Below, piece after piece: positions 16,386 to 25,651 of a stretch of 64,000 nt of DNA (positions are counted from its first letter, which is position 1; every line of letters starts with the position of its first letter). A program made the translations under genes and the position numbers. The stretch spans positions 289,510 to 353,509 of the forward strand of contig NZ_LMQN01000012.1 in the NCBI RefSeq assembly GCF_001425355.1. The letters run 5' to 3'. The notes under the pieces are model-generated. The model was not told the origin of the DNA. It did no database searches and was given only the letters and a program-made list of their open reading frames with translations. Origin of the DNA: Chryseobacterium sp. Leaf405 (GTDB taxonomy: Bacteria > Bacteroidota > Bacteroidia > Flavobacteriales > Weeksellaceae).

Positions 16386-16483
16386 TTTTATAAAATTGAT
16401 ATTTTCGTTTTCCAAATATAATTATTTATTAGATATTATTTTTGATTAACAGTTAAATTCTGACAATATTATTATCGTTAATT

Positions 16484-16513
16484 CAAAAAAAAATCCTGTA
16501 TTGCTACAGGATT
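16484..16513 (-). terminator. Terminator after asnB
   Basis: AATCCTGTA (16492-16500), four-base loop, TACAGGATT (16505-16513), with a run of A on the plus strand that reads as U in the minus-strand transcript. It is about 115 bases past the asnB stop. Confidence 0.85.
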
Positions 16514-16627
16514 GACAAATTTATGTTTTAGGTTATAGACTTTAGCGCTTAGAATTTAGTTTTTTAGAGTTAATAATTTCAACTTACTATCTTTTAAAAA
16601 GGGAGTTATTATGTTAATTTCATAACT

Positions 16628-18301
16628 CTATTCTTCATAAGACGTTTCGTGTACTTTCACTGCTCTTCCGCTTGGGTCGTTCATTTTCTTAAAAGCTTCA
16701 TCCCATTCCAAAGCAATAGGAGTGGAGCATGCAACGGAAGGTACAGAAGGAACTGTTGCCGCCGCCGTTTCACTTGGGAAATGTTCCTCAAAGATCGTTC
16801 TGTAACGGTATTCTTCTTTGTTTTGAGGAGTATTCAACGGAAATCTGAATTTTGCGTTAGCAAACATTTCGTCAGTCACTTCTTTTTCAGCAACGGCTTT
16901 TAAAGTATCGATCCATGAATATCCAACGCCGTCGGAAAACTGTTCTTTCTGTCTCCATACGATAGATTCGGGAAGAATGTCTTCAAAAGCTTTTCTCAAT
17001 ACCCATTTTTCAATTTTTCCTTCAGCAACGTTGATCATTTTATCTTTGGGATTAACAGTCATGGCAATATCCATGAATTCTTTGTCAAGGAAAGGCACAC
17101 GTCCTTCAATTCCCCAACTCATCAATGCTTTGTTAGCTCTCAAGCAGTCATATAAATGAAGTTTGCTTAATTTTCTCACCGTTTCATCGTGGAATTCTTT
17201 CGCATTCGGAGCTTTATGGAAATACAAATATCCACCGAATAATTCATCTGCTCCTTCTCCGGAAAGAACCATTTTTATCCCCATCGATTTAATGACTCTT
17301 GCCAAAAGATACATCGGTGTAGATGCTCTAATTGTTGTCACATCATACGTTTCCAAATGATAAATTACATCACGGATGGCATCCAGACCTTCCTGAACCG
17401 TAAAATTAACTTCATGATGAACGGATCCGATATGTTCAGCCGCTTTTTTCGCTGCTGCCAAATCCGGAGAACCGATCAAACCCACCGCAAAGCTGTGCAA
17501 TCTCGGATACCAGGCTTCCTGCGTGTCACCACTTTCAACGCGTTGTCTTGCAAATTTTGCCGTGATGGCAGAAATCACTGAAGAATCCAGACCGCCGGAG
17601 AGAAGAACTCCATAAGGAACATCACTCATCAGTTGTCTGTGAACAGCATCTTCTAGTCCTTTTCTTATTTTTGAAATATCGGTTTCGTTATTTTTTACAT
17701 TATCAAAATTTTCCCAATCTCTTTTGTACCATTGCTGAAGTTCGCTTCCGTCTTCACTATATACTAAATGTCCGGGTAAAAATGTTTCGATTGTTTTGCA
17801 AACGCCTTCCAGTGCCTTCAGTTCTGAAGCTACATAATAGTTTCCGTTTTTGTCCCAACCGTGATACAGTGGGCAAATTCCCATATGATCACGGGCAATT
17901 AAATAAGTATTATTTTCGGTATCATATAAAGAGAAAGCGAAAATACCGTTTAGTTTTTCAATGAAATTTTTACCGTACTTTCTGTACAATGCTAAAATAA
18001 CTTCACAGTCAGATTCGGTTTGAAAATCATAATCAGGAAATTCTTCCTTTAATTCTCTGTGATTATAAATTTCTCCGTTTACCGCTAAAACTACTTTTCC
18101 GTCTTTTGTAAATAAAGGCTGCTTTCCCGAAGTTGGATCTACAATAGCCAATCTTTCGTGAGAGAAAATCACGTTGTCATCCTGAAATACTCCGCTCCAA
18201 TCCGGACCTCGGTGACGAATTTTTTTTGACATTTCTAGTACCTGAGGTCTTAATATTTCAGTTTTTTGTTTGGCATCAAACAAACATACAATTCCACACA
18301 T
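16628..18301 (-). CDS. asnB: Asparagine synthase (glutamine-hydrolysing)
   Basis: 557 residues from MCGIVCLF: Cys2 is the glutaminase nucleophile after Met removal, so the start must be at 18301 even though the frame is open for 18 more codons. The N-terminal class II amidotransferase domain has RHRGPDWSG, HERLAIVDP, NGEIYNH and SDCEVI. The C-terminal synthetase has the ATP-binding LSGGLDSSVISA (about residue 240) and LSGEGADELFGGY. It makes asparagine from aspartate, glutamine and ATP. It has its own promoter and terminator. Confidence 0.97.
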   Translation of the reverse strand: MCGIVCLFDAKQKTEILRPQVLEMSKKIRHRGPDWSGVFQDDNVIFSHERLAIVDPTSGKQPLFTKDGKVVLAVNGEIYNHRELKEEFPDYDFQTESDCEVILALYRKYGKNFIEKLNGIFAFSLYDTENNTYLIARDHMGICPLYHGWDKNGNYYVASELKALEGVCKTIETFLPGHLVYSEDGSELQQWYKRDWENFDNVKNNETDISKIRKGLEDAVHRQLMSDVPYGVLLSGGLDSSVISAITAKFARQRVESGDTQEAWYPRLHSFAVGLIGSPDLAAAKKAAEHIGSVHHEVNFTVQEGLDAIRDVIYHLETYDVTTIRASTPMYLLARVIKSMGIKMVLSGEGADELFGGYLYFHKAPNAKEFHDETVRKLSKLHLYDCLRANKALMSWGIEGRVPFLDKEFMDIAMTVNPKDKMINVAEGKIEKWVLRKAFEDILPESIVWRQKEQFSDGVGYSWIDTLKAVAEKEVTDEMFANAKFRFPLNTPQNKEEYRYRTIFEEHFPSETAAATVPSVPSVACSTPIALEWDEAFKKMNDPSGRAVKVHETSYEE

Positions 18302-18321
18302 TTTATATCGTTTTATTGAAG

Positions 18322-18352
18322 CAAAAGTATAATAGTAGTTTAAAAATAACAA
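18322..18352 (-). promoter_or_regulatory. asnB promoter
   Basis: On the minus strand, -7 box TACTTTTG (plus coordinates 18322-18329) and a -33 TTG (18350-18352) with 20 bases between. It lies 20 bases upstream of the asnB ATG. Both match the Bacteroidota consensus. Confidence 0.7.
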
Positions 18353-18622
18353 CAAAAAATTTAATTAAGTTAATATTTTTAATTAAATTTTATATTTTAA
18401 AGAAAATTTTAAACTATTTGAGGCTAAAAATGTTATTTTAATTGATTTTTTTAACCTTATAAAGAATAACCATACTTACATACGAAATAAAAATTATATA
18501 TTTATTAATGTATGATAAGTAATTTTATAAAAATAAACCTTTACTTTGTAGCTCGAAATAATTTTTTTTCATCATTTGTGTTTTTACCTTCTCGCAATTC
18601 ATTTTGCGAGAAGGTTTTGTTT
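18353..18622. other. AT-rich non-coding interval with a strong hairpin
   Basis: No gene is visible. The region is very AT-rich. At 18586-18615 a perfect 12-bp stem (ACCTTCTCGCAA and its complement) closes a six-base loop. The following T-rich run lies on the plus-strand side, which would end a plus-strand transcript, yet both flanking genes are on the minus strand. It may still serve as the 3' end of the PNGase-like gene. Confidence 0.6.
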
Positions 18623-20287
18623 TTATTCAACCCCTAATAGTGTTCCCGAAACATTCCATGCACTGAAATAGGTTGCTTCTGAAGGACCTTGGGGGATTTT
18701 TATTTGTATGCTGTGTTTTCCGGCTTTTAAATCACCAAGCTGAATAAAATTTGGATTGGTAATTGTCCCTGGGCACCAGTTTGATCTGCTTAAATCTGAC
18801 GATGAAAGCCCATCCCCGAAATTTCCAGAAGCGGGATTGTACAAACGGTAAGAACCACAGTCTGTTCTCCATGGTACAAAAGAGTAGGTCATTTTTCCAT
18901 CCAAAAAGATAGAATTCGCTTTTGGAATGAATTCGTCACCATTTTCCCAACCGCCGTGTCCTGTTGTGATATATCTTAACTGGGCATTTTTAAGATCTTT
19001 TTTTAACGTAAATTCTACAAATAATCCTTTATCATTATTAAACATTGTAGAATAATCCTGTCCCGCCATTTCCATAATATTCAATGTATTGAAAAGTGGA
19101 ATTGCCGTGTTATTTTTGTTTACAGTCTGGTCGCTTTTGTGAATTGTAATTTCCATACTTAGCTTGTGACCGCCCTTATCATAATTTCCAATAAATGCAC
19201 CGACCCAGATCTCTTTTTCTGATAATAACGGTTTCAGTTCGGTAATATCCTGACGATACGGACTTATGGTTTGCCAGGTTTTATTTTTTAATTGAAGGTT
19301 ATTAAATTTATTAACTCCAAAAGCAGTAAAAAATCTCATCATTTCAACGGCAGGATTATAATTTTCCGTTGTCATAGTTCCGTAATATTGCTTCCCATTT
19401 CCGTTTTCATAGACGGGCAGTGTTTTTATACCTTTTTCCAGTCCGTCGAAAAAAGATTGTGATTTGTCCTGCGGAATCATAAAAACAGTTCCTGTTCTGT
19501 CATAAGCATCGCCGTTGGATTGTTGTTTCACTTCAGTGAAAATTAATTCGCCATCCGATATTTTTGGAAACTTAATTTTTTTAAGGATAATGGTTCCGTT
19601 GGCAAATCTTTTTATGTTTTCATTAGATTTAGATTCTTCTGAAAAATTAATGGTTTCGTTATCAAAAACTTTCAAAGTGGTGAATTTGCTTTTCCAGACA
19701 AGATCTCTGTAAGTTAGCTGATCTGTAGAGTTGATGGAGCCTTTTAAAAGCGTCTCAATATCAGTTTTTTTAACTTTTTTAATGGAGCTTGCCGTAACTA
19801 ATGAATTTTTATTTCTTTCAATTTCTAAAACAAAGCCTAAATTTTGCCCGACACTTGAAGGTCCGCCCTGAATTTTCAGATCATTGGTATACCAAACTTC
19901 AATTGTATTTGAATTGATTTTAGTAATCGCTTTTTTGCAATTATACCCTAATATTTTTTTCGTTTCATTAGTCAGTTCAAAATTCTGTTTTCCAATTGCT
20001 TCTGCATCTGAAGTTGAAATGATTTCGTTAGGTTTTAAAAATGCATAAGAAATTATCGTGTTAGAAGGTTTTTCAATTTTCGTCATTTCAAACGGAAATT
20101 CTGCTTTTTGTTCTCTGATTTTATTATTCAGGATAAAATTTTCCTTTTCATTTGCCCAAACCAAAGTCGGAGATTGTTCTTTTGAAACTTTGCCGTTGAA
20201 TGAACTGATGTATTGAACTTCGTAAGTCTGCGCAAAAGACAGAGAAAATAAAAATGTAAAGAAACTTAATAAAATTCTTTGATGCAT
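18623..20287 (-). CDS. GLPGLI-like / PNGase F-like fusion, possible secreted glycoamidase
   Basis: 554 residues with signal peptide (LLSFFTFLFSLSFAQ). Residues about 20-200 look like the GLPGLI family (YEVQYISSFNGK, KILGYNCKKAITKINSNTIEVWYTNDL, then GGPSSVGQNLGFVLEIER in place of GLPGLI). The second half resembles peptide-N-glycosidase F: a jelly roll with ITELKPLLSEKEIWVGAFIGNYDKGG, then TTGHGGWENGDEFIPK, FVPWRTDCGSYRL and SDLSRSNWCPGT, close in pattern to WCPG and Cys-linked loops of PNGase F. It may remove N-glycans from host or environmental glycoproteins, as PNGase F-II enzymes with an N-terminal extension do. Catalytic residues were not verified by alignment. Confidence 0.75.
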   Translation of the reverse strand: MHQRILLSFFTFLFSLSFAQTYEVQYISSFNGKVSKEQSPTLVWANEKENFILNNKIREQKAEFPFEMTKIEKPSNTIISYAFLKPNEIISTSDAEAIGKQNFELTNETKKILGYNCKKAITKINSNTIEVWYTNDLKIQGGPSSVGQNLGFVLEIERNKNSLVTASSIKKVKKTDIETLLKGSINSTDQLTYRDLVWKSKFTTLKVFDNETINFSEESKSNENIKRFANGTIILKKIKFPKISDGELIFTEVKQQSNGDAYDRTGTVFMIPQDKSQSFFDGLEKGIKTLPVYENGNGKQYYGTMTTENYNPAVEMMRFFTAFGVNKFNNLQLKNKTWQTISPYRQDITELKPLLSEKEIWVGAFIGNYDKGGHKLSMEITIHKSDQTVNKNNTAIPLFNTLNIMEMAGQDYSTMFNNDKGLFVEFTLKKDLKNAQLRYITTGHGGWENGDEFIPKANSIFLDGKMTYSFVPWRTDCGSYRLYNPASGNFGDGLSSSDLSRSNWCPGTITNPNFIQLGDLKAGKHSIQIKIPQGPSEATYFSAWNVSGTLLGVE

Positions 20288-20438
20288 AATTTAAAATAGT
20301 TTTCCACAAGGATAATTATAGTAAAGTATCGGTTTGTGAGTTTTAAAATTAATTTATAAATAAGTATAAAGATCAGCCTGTAAGTTACATTTATCAGTGA
20401 TAAATAAAGCTTTGCTGTAAAATTTTCTTTTAGGAAAT

Positions 20439-20468
20439 AAAAAAACTACTCCAAAATAGAGTAGTTTA
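20439..20468 (-). terminator. Terminator after the RsmB-like gene
   Basis: AAACTACTC (20443-20451) and GAGTAGTTT (20459-20467) with a seven-base loop and a run of plus-strand A that reads as U on the minus strand, 24 bases past the stop. Confidence 0.85.
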
Positions 20469-20490
20469 TAAGTTTTATATTGAGCTTAAT

Positions 20491-21696
20491 TTAAGAAACT
20501 CTTTCAATTAAAGCCATATAGAATCCATCGTAACCCTGACTAGGCATTACTTTTTCATCTTTCAGCATTTTGAAGTTCGGATTATTTTTAACAAATTGCT
20601 CAACTTGTTTGTTGTTTTCAGAAGGTAGAATAGAGCACGTTGCGTACACCATTTTTCCACCTACTTTAAGCATTTTAGAATAATCCTGAATAATCTGCTG
20701 TTGTTCTTTTTTAATTCTGTCGATAAAATCCTGATCGATTTTCCATTTGCTGTCCGGGTTTCTTTTCAAAACTCCTAAACCGGAACATGGCGCATCGATC
20801 AATAATCTGTCCACTTTATCATGAAGTCTTTTGATCACTTTAGTGTCAGAAATCATACGTGTTTCGATGTTATGAGCTCCGGCTCTTTTGGCACGACGTT
20901 TTAATTCAGCCAACTTCCATTCGAAAATATCTAAAGCAATAATTTGTCCTTTATTTCCCATTAAAGCAGCTAAGTGAAGAGTCTTTCCACCAGCACCAGC
21001 ACAAGCGTCAACAACTCTTTGTCCTTCTTTCACATCTAGGAAATATCCGATTCTTTGTGAAGAAGCATCCTGAACCTCAAATAATCCTTCTTTAAAGGCT
21101 GTTGTAAGAAAAACATTCTTTTTCTCTTCTAATTGCACTGCATCAGGATAATTCTTAATAGGATAAGCAACCACACCTTCAGCAGAAAGATCAGCAATAA
21201 GCTCTCTTGGGGTCGATCGTAAAGAATTTGCTCTTAAAACTGTAGGAGCCTGCTCGTTCAGGGCTTTCATTTCTCTTTCCCAATCTGCACCTAATTCTTT
21301 TTCCAATGTTTCAGCAAGCCACTCAGGGATGGAATATTCGATAGCTTTTGTAGGAACTGTATTTTTTTTAAGCTTAGTTAGGATATCGGCGATTTTTATT
21401 CCGTCAAATTCTTCAAATTTTTTATAATTTGTTTTACTCCAAAGCAGATAAGCCATGATCAATTTATAAATATTATTAGGTTTTACACCTTCTCCCATAT
21501 AATATTCAAGGCGTTTTTTCCAACGGATAATATTGTAGAAAATTTCAGAAACTACCGCTCTGTCCTGGCTTCCCCATTTTCTGTGTGCTTTTAAAAGTCT
21601 TTCGATTACTTTGTCGGCGTATTTATTTTTCTCGAAAAATGTTTCTTGTAAAGCATCGTGAATTCCGATGGCTAAGTTTCTGTGAATAAGTTCCAT
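20491..21696 (-). CDS. RsmB/NOP-family RNA (cytosine-5) methyltransferase
   Basis: 401 residues from MELIHRNLAIGIHDAL (ATG at 21696); the longer frame runs over the promoter. The N-terminal part is helical. The catalytic domain has VDACAGAGGKTLHLAALM (SAM-binding motif I), LIDAPCSGLGVLKRNPDSKW (motif IV with the release Cys) and YATCSILPSENNKQVEQF (motif VI with the nucleophile Cys). FEVQDASSQR is also a family signature. It likely makes m5C in 16S rRNA, as RsmB or RsmF do; which position is not clear. Confidence 0.92.
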   Translation of the reverse strand: MELIHRNLAIGIHDALQETFFEKNKYADKVIERLLKAHRKWGSQDRAVVSEIFYNIIRWKKRLEYYMGEGVKPNNIYKLIMAYLLWSKTNYKKFEEFDGIKIADILTKLKKNTVPTKAIEYSIPEWLAETLEKELGADWEREMKALNEQAPTVLRANSLRSTPRELIADLSAEGVVAYPIKNYPDAVQLEEKKNVFLTTAFKEGLFEVQDASSQRIGYFLDVKEGQRVVDACAGAGGKTLHLAALMGNKGQIIALDIFEWKLAELKRRAKRAGAHNIETRMISDTKVIKRLHDKVDRLLIDAPCSGLGVLKRNPDSKWKIDQDFIDRIKKEQQQIIQDYSKMLKVGGKMVYATCSILPSENNKQVEQFVKNNPNFKMLKDEKVMPSQGYDGFYMALIERVS

Positions 21697-21724
21697 AAAA
21701 TTGGGTTCTGCTATTTTGAATCTG

Positions 21725-21753
21725 CAAAAATACGAATTTAAGTTGAGATACAA
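21725..21753 (-). promoter_or_regulatory. Promoter of the RsmB-like gene
   Basis: Minus-strand -7 box TATTTTTG (21725-21732) with -33 TTG (21751-21753) and an 18-base spacer, 28 bases before the ATG. Confidence 0.7.
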
Positions 21754-21835
21754 GTTTTTGGAGTTTAGTTTCATAATTTAGTCTAGGAGATGATTTCATA
21801 TCGTATCCCTAAGTCTGCAACTCATTTTAAAATCT

Positions 21836-21843
21836 TACCTTTG
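21836..21843 (+). promoter_or_regulatory. -7 box of the yjdM promoter
   Basis: TACCTTTG matches TAnnTTTG, 15 bases before the ATG at 21859. The two promoters in this gap are divergent. Confidence 0.6.
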
Positions 21844-21858
21844 CAAAAAATTTAAAAT

Positions 21859-22203
21859 ATGAGTGATACTGTACTTTGTCCTAAATGCGGCTCCGAATTT
21901 ACTTATCCAAGTGACGATGTGATGGTTTGTTCGCAATGTTTCTATGAATGGAATCCTGAAGAAGCTGCATCTGAAACTTCGAATTCCGGACAAATTTTAG
22001 ATTCAAACGGAAATGAATTACAAGATGGAGATTCTGTGGTTGTAATTAAAGATTTACCGGTAAAAGGTGCGCCAAAACCAGTAAAAGCAGGAACTAAAGT
22101 TAAAAATATTCGTCTGAGACCAGACAGTGATCATAATATTGATTGTAAAATTGATGGTTTTGGATCTATGGCTTTGAAATCAGAATTTGTGAAAAAAGCA
22201 TAA
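21859..22203 (+). CDS. yjdM: YjdM/PhnA family zinc-ribbon protein
   Basis: 114 residues: an N-terminal zinc ribbon with [10 protein letters not shown] and VCSQCFYEW, a linker, and a C-terminal SH3-like PhnA domain ([56 protein letters not shown]). The protein is highly conserved; the old 'alkylphosphonate utilisation' name comes from position in E. coli and the true function is not settled. It is a single-gene unit, divergent from the methyltransferase. Confidence 0.93.
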   Translation: MSDTVLCPKCGSEFTYPSDDVMVCSQCFYEWNPEEAASETSNSGQILDSNGNELQDGDSVVVIKDLPVKGAPKPVKAGTKVKNIRLRPDSDHNIDCKIDGFGSMALKSEFVKKA

Positions 22204-22426
22204 AAAAAGGAAAAGATTGGACAGGGTAATCTTTCAAAAGAGTCGATTGTCCCATTTTGAAAGAGACTAATTTTCGTCTTAGGAGGCAGAAAGAGAATTA
22301 ACCAAAAATTTCCTTATGCTTTAGAGATACAAATGTAAGAAAAGATTAAACTCAATTCTTATGTTTGTATTTTTTTTATTAAAATTTAACAGTGTAAATG
22401 TAAGAAGATGTGCTGATTGTGGAGAT

Positions 22427-23362
22427 TTAAACGAAAGAAATCATAATTTCACCAGCTATTTCTTCATCTGTATACATAACAATTTGCTTATTTTTTGCTT
22501 TCACTTTATTCCAATAATGATTTCCTGCAAATCGGCTTTCCAAAACTTCAGCTGTGATGCCGTTTTCTGTAATTTTTATTTCTTTAGGATAATAGGAAAA
22601 TTTCGAAATCTGAAAATCCGAAATTTCTGTATCATTAAAAATATTGACTTCACCGAAAAGTTTAGCGACATAAGAATTGTAAGGATTTCTGAAAGTCTCT
22701 TCAGGTTTGTCATTTTGAATTAGTCTGCCGTCCTGAAGCACAATAATCTGATCCAACCACGGAATAATATCCTCAAGCTCATGGGTGGAAATCAGTAAAG
22801 AAATATTATTTTGCTTTACATATTTAAATAATTTTTCTCTTAATTCAATTTTTCTGGGAAAATCAAGATTACTGAAAGGTTCGTCTAAAATGAGAAGTTT
22901 CGGAAGCACAGAAAGTGCTCTTGCCAATGCAACTCTCTGCTGCTGACCGCCACTTAGATATTTAGGTAAAATATGCGCATAATCTTCTAATCCAACAACT
23001 TCCAGAAGTTCGGCAACGGTTTCTTTTTTCTGGTTTAAATTAATATTAGAAATAAATTTCCCTACATTTTCTGCCACGGTTGCGTAAGGCATCAGATCGA
23101 AATTCTGAGCTACAAATTTCATTTCTGCTTCTCCGGGAACAAGATTGCCTTTGGGACCAAAAAGTTTTTGACCATTAAAAATAATTTCTCCGCTTTCCCA
23201 ATCCAAAAGACCGTAAATCAAACTTAGCAATGTTGATTTTCCGCATCCGCTTTCACCTGCCAATGCAATAATTTTACCTTCCTCAAATCTTAGATTAAGG
23301 TTCTGAAACAAGGGTTTTTCTTTGGAATATGAAAATTGAAGATTGTTTATTTCTAATAGCAT
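22427..23362 (-). CDS. ABC transporter ATP-binding protein
   Basis: 311 residues. Walker A GESGCGKST (about residue 36), Q-loop FVAQNFDLMPY, signature LSGGQQQRVALARAL, Walker B LLILDEPFSNLD and switch His STHELEDI are all intact. A C-terminal extension of about 80 residues (FGEVNIFNDTE..., ITAEVLESRFAGNHYWNKVKAK) looks like a TOBE-type regulatory domain, as in MalK/PotA-type importers. No permease gene is adjacent, so its partner must be encoded elsewhere. Confidence 0.92.
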   Translation of the reverse strand: MLLEINNLQFSYSKEKPLFQNLNLRFEEGKIIALAGESGCGKSTLLSLIYGLLDWESGEIIFNGQKLFGPKGNLVPGEAEMKFVAQNFDLMPYATVAENVGKFISNINLNQKKETVAELLEVVGLEDYAHILPKYLSGGQQQRVALARALSVLPKLLILDEPFSNLDFPRKIELREKLFKYVKQNNISLLISTHELEDIIPWLDQIIVLQDGRLIQNDKPEETFRNPYNSYVAKLFGEVNIFNDTEISDFQISKFSYYPKEIKITENGITAEVLESRFAGNHYWNKVKAKNKQIVMYTDEEIAGEIMISFV

Positions 23363-23447
23363 ATTACAAATGTATGAAATGAAATGTTTCTAGGAAAGGA
23401 TGTTTTTTTTTATTATATTAGCAGTAGTATTTTAAAAATTACAAATT

Positions 23448-24107
23448 ATGAAGAAAAGGTTGTTTTCGTTACTTATTCCGGCATTCTTTGCAAGCGTTAC
23501 TTTGGTTTCCTGTAAAAAGGATAAGCCGCTGACGAGCGAGAATAATGAGGTTTCAACAACGAAAGACGGCAATGAGTATATCGTTGATACTTTGAACAGT
23601 AAAATCGAGTGGAAGGGCTATAAAATTTTTAAATCTGAAAATACAAGTCATTTCGGCACCATCAAATTTGAAAGTGGAGATGTTACAGTAAAAGACGATA
23701 AGCTGGAGAGTGGAAAATTTGTTGCAGATATGAATTCTTTAACGTCTGTTGATCTTAAAGACAAAGCCGAACAATTAGAAAAATTAAACGGACATCTGAA
23801 AAGCAACGATTTCTTTGAAGTGGAAAAATTTCCTACAGCTTCTTATGAAATTACAAAAGTTGCGGCATCGGTAGAAGGTGATTATAATACACTTCTTGAT
23901 GGTAATTTAACAATCAAAGGAATCACAAAACCTGTTCAGTTTAAGGCAAATGTTTCTGTGAAAAACGGAGAAGTAAGCATTGCTTCAGAACCTAAAGATA
24001 TTAAAAGAGAAGAGTTTGGAGTAAAATTTCAGGCACCTGCTGAAAATGGTGTTATCAAGGATGAGGTAACTCTTCAGATCAATATAAAAGCTTTAGAAAA
24101 AAGATAA
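23448..24107 (+). CDS. YceI family lipoprotein
   Basis: 219 residues. A lipoprotein signal (RLFSLLIPAFFASVTLVSC, lipid Cys near residue 22) is followed by the YceI lipocalin-like barrel: SKIEWKGYKIFKSENTSHFGTIKFESGDVTV, DMNSLTSVDL, LKSNDFFEVEKFPTASYEIT, LTIKGITKPVQFKA. YceI proteins bind isoprenoid-type lipids in a long channel. The role here is unknown. Its terminator is at 24236. Confidence 0.92.
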   Translation: MKKRLFSLLIPAFFASVTLVSCKKDKPLTSENNEVSTTKDGNEYIVDTLNSKIEWKGYKIFKSENTSHFGTIKFESGDVTVKDDKLESGKFVADMNSLTSVDLKDKAEQLEKLNGHLKSNDFFEVEKFPTASYEITKVAASVEGDYNTLLDGNLTIKGITKPVQFKANVSVKNGEVSIASEPKDIKREEFGVKFQAPAENGVIKDEVTLQINIKALEKR

Positions 24108-24235
24108 AGATGAATTCTTACTAAACTTATATATACTGTAGGATATATTCTAACTGTAGTATTTTTAGTTCTTATTCGTCTTTTCAAGAAGATAAAGAAA
24201 TAATTTTTTTATTTAAGTGAAATAAGTGATTGAAG

Positions 24236-24267
24236 TCTGTCTCCCGAAAAAGAGGCAGATTTTTTTA
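24236..24267 (+). terminator. Terminator after the YceI gene
   Basis: TCTGTCTC (24236-24243) pairs with GAGGCAGA (24252-24259) with one G.U pair, followed by a run of T. Confidence 0.75.
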
Positions 24268-24301
24268 ACATAATTAGGAAAATTATTTAATTGAAAAATC
24301 G

Positions 24302-24309
24302 TATTTTTG
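24302..24309 (+). promoter_or_regulatory. -7 box of the pheS promoter
   Basis: TATTTTTG fits TAnnTTTG and lies 23 bases before the pheS ATG. The frame is open across it, but that is chance; no clear -33 TTG at 17-21 bases. Confidence 0.5.
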
Positions 24310-24332
24310 CAAAACATTTAGAAAGGTATAAA

Positions 24333-25343
24333 ATGATAGAAAAGATCGAGGAACTACTGGTTGAGGTAAACAGCTTCAGTGCTACGTCTAAAGAGGAAAT
24401 TGAAAACTTCCGAATTAAGTACAATGGTAAAAAGGGAGTTTTAAATGATTTCTATGAAACTTTAAAAGCTGTTCCGAACGATCAGAAAAAAGATTTCGGA
24501 CAAAAAATCAATACATTAAAAATCGCTGTTAATAGTAAATTGGAGGATTTTAAAAATTCTTCTGAATCTTCTGTTATCCTTGAAAAAGAAGATCTTACAA
24601 GACCTGCTTTTCCTTTGGATTTGGGTTCAAGACACCCTATTAATTTGGTGAAAAACAGAATTATTGAGATTTTTAAATCTATCGGTTTTGCAGTTGCAGA
24701 CGGCCCGGAAATCGAGGACGACTGGCACAATTTTACCGCTCTTAACCTTCTTGAATATCACCCTGCGAGAGATATGCAGGATACTTTCTTCATTGAACAA
24801 AATCCGGATATTTTGTTGAGAACACACACTTCTTCCGTACAGATTCGTTATATGGAAGAAAATCAGCCACCGATCAGGATTTTATCTCCGGGAAGAGTGT
24901 TCAGAAATGAAGCGATTTCTTCTCGTTCACACTGTATTTTCCATCAGATTGAAGGATTATACATTGATGAAAATGTTAGTTTTGCAGATTTGAAACAAAC
25001 GATTCAGTTTTTTACCACAGAACTTTTTGGTAAGTCTAAAATCAGAATGAGACCTTCTTATTTCCCGTTCACAGAACCAAGTGCTGAGATCGATGTATAT
25101 TGGGGATTAAACTCTGAAACAGATTACAGAATTACAAAAGGGACAGGATGGCTTGAAATTATGGGTTGCGGAATGGTAGATCCTGCCGTTTTGAAAAACG
25201 TAAATATTGATTCTGAGAAATATTCGGGATATGCATTCGGAATGGGAATTGAAAGAATTACCATGCTTCTTTATCAAATGAGTGACATCAGAATGTTTTT
25301 CGAAAATGACATCAGAACCTTGGAACAGTTTAAATCACTATAA
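24333..25343 (+). CDS. pheS: Phenylalanine-tRNA ligase alpha subunit
   Basis: 336 residues from MIEKIEELLVEVNSF at 24333, the usual length. The N-terminal coiled coil (residues 1-85) is followed by the class II core: HPINLVKNRIIEIFKSIGF, GPEIEDDWHNFTALN, RTHTSSVQIRYM, motif 2 RVFRNEAISSRSHCIFHQIEGL, and motif 3 GFAFGMGIERITMLLY-like YAFGMGIERITMLLY. It charges tRNA-Phe with the beta subunit, which is not adjacent. Confidence 0.97.
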   Translation: MIEKIEELLVEVNSFSATSKEEIENFRIKYNGKKGVLNDFYETLKAVPNDQKKDFGQKINTLKIAVNSKLEDFKNSSESSVILEKEDLTRPAFPLDLGSRHPINLVKNRIIEIFKSIGFAVADGPEIEDDWHNFTALNLLEYHPARDMQDTFFIEQNPDILLRTHTSSVQIRYMEENQPPIRILSPGRVFRNEAISSRSHCIFHQIEGLYIDENVSFADLKQTIQFFTTELFGKSKIRMRPSYFPFTEPSAEIDVYWGLNSETDYRITKGTGWLEIMGCGMVDPAVLKNVNIDSEKYSGYAFGMGIERITMLLYQMSDIRMFFENDIRTLEQFKSL

Positions 25344-25365
25344 AAGTTTAAACTTTATATAAATT

Positions 25366-25396
25366 AATCCTGTGGAAATTTTCACAGGATTTTTTG
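25366..25396 (+). terminator. Terminator after pheS
   Basis: AATCCTGTG (25366-25374) and CACAGGATT (25383-25391) with T run, 22 bases past the stop. Confidence 0.88.
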
Positions 25397-25651
25397 TTAA
25401 TTGAGAAATAAATTCTTCTTTACAAAAGGGAGATTACAAAATCAAAATTAATAATACCCGGCAAAGCAATTCAAAAATCTAACTGATTATCTGAAAACGG
25501 TAAAAAATATCATTATCAAAGGGCTATAAAAGAAATTTATTTCTCCCAAGGGATTGATATTTTTTTTAATTTTACAAATGTTTAACTTTAGCTGTAAAAA
25601 GTTTTATATCGTTTTACAATTAGGTTAAAAATAGTTTAAACGAACACAAGC
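25397..25651. other. Upstream region of the two-component operon
   Basis: No gene seen. AT-rich, containing imperfect dyads (GGGAGA near 25426 and TCTCCC near 25542). TAACTTTAG about 70 bases before the kinase ATG is one base from a -7 box, so the promoter is only suggested. Confidence 0.4.

Noticed and set aside
22231..22263. CTTTCAAAA/TTTTGAAAG inverted repeat as a yjdM terminator
   Set aside because: The 9-bp AT-rich stem has a 15-base loop and no T run, so I did not list it.
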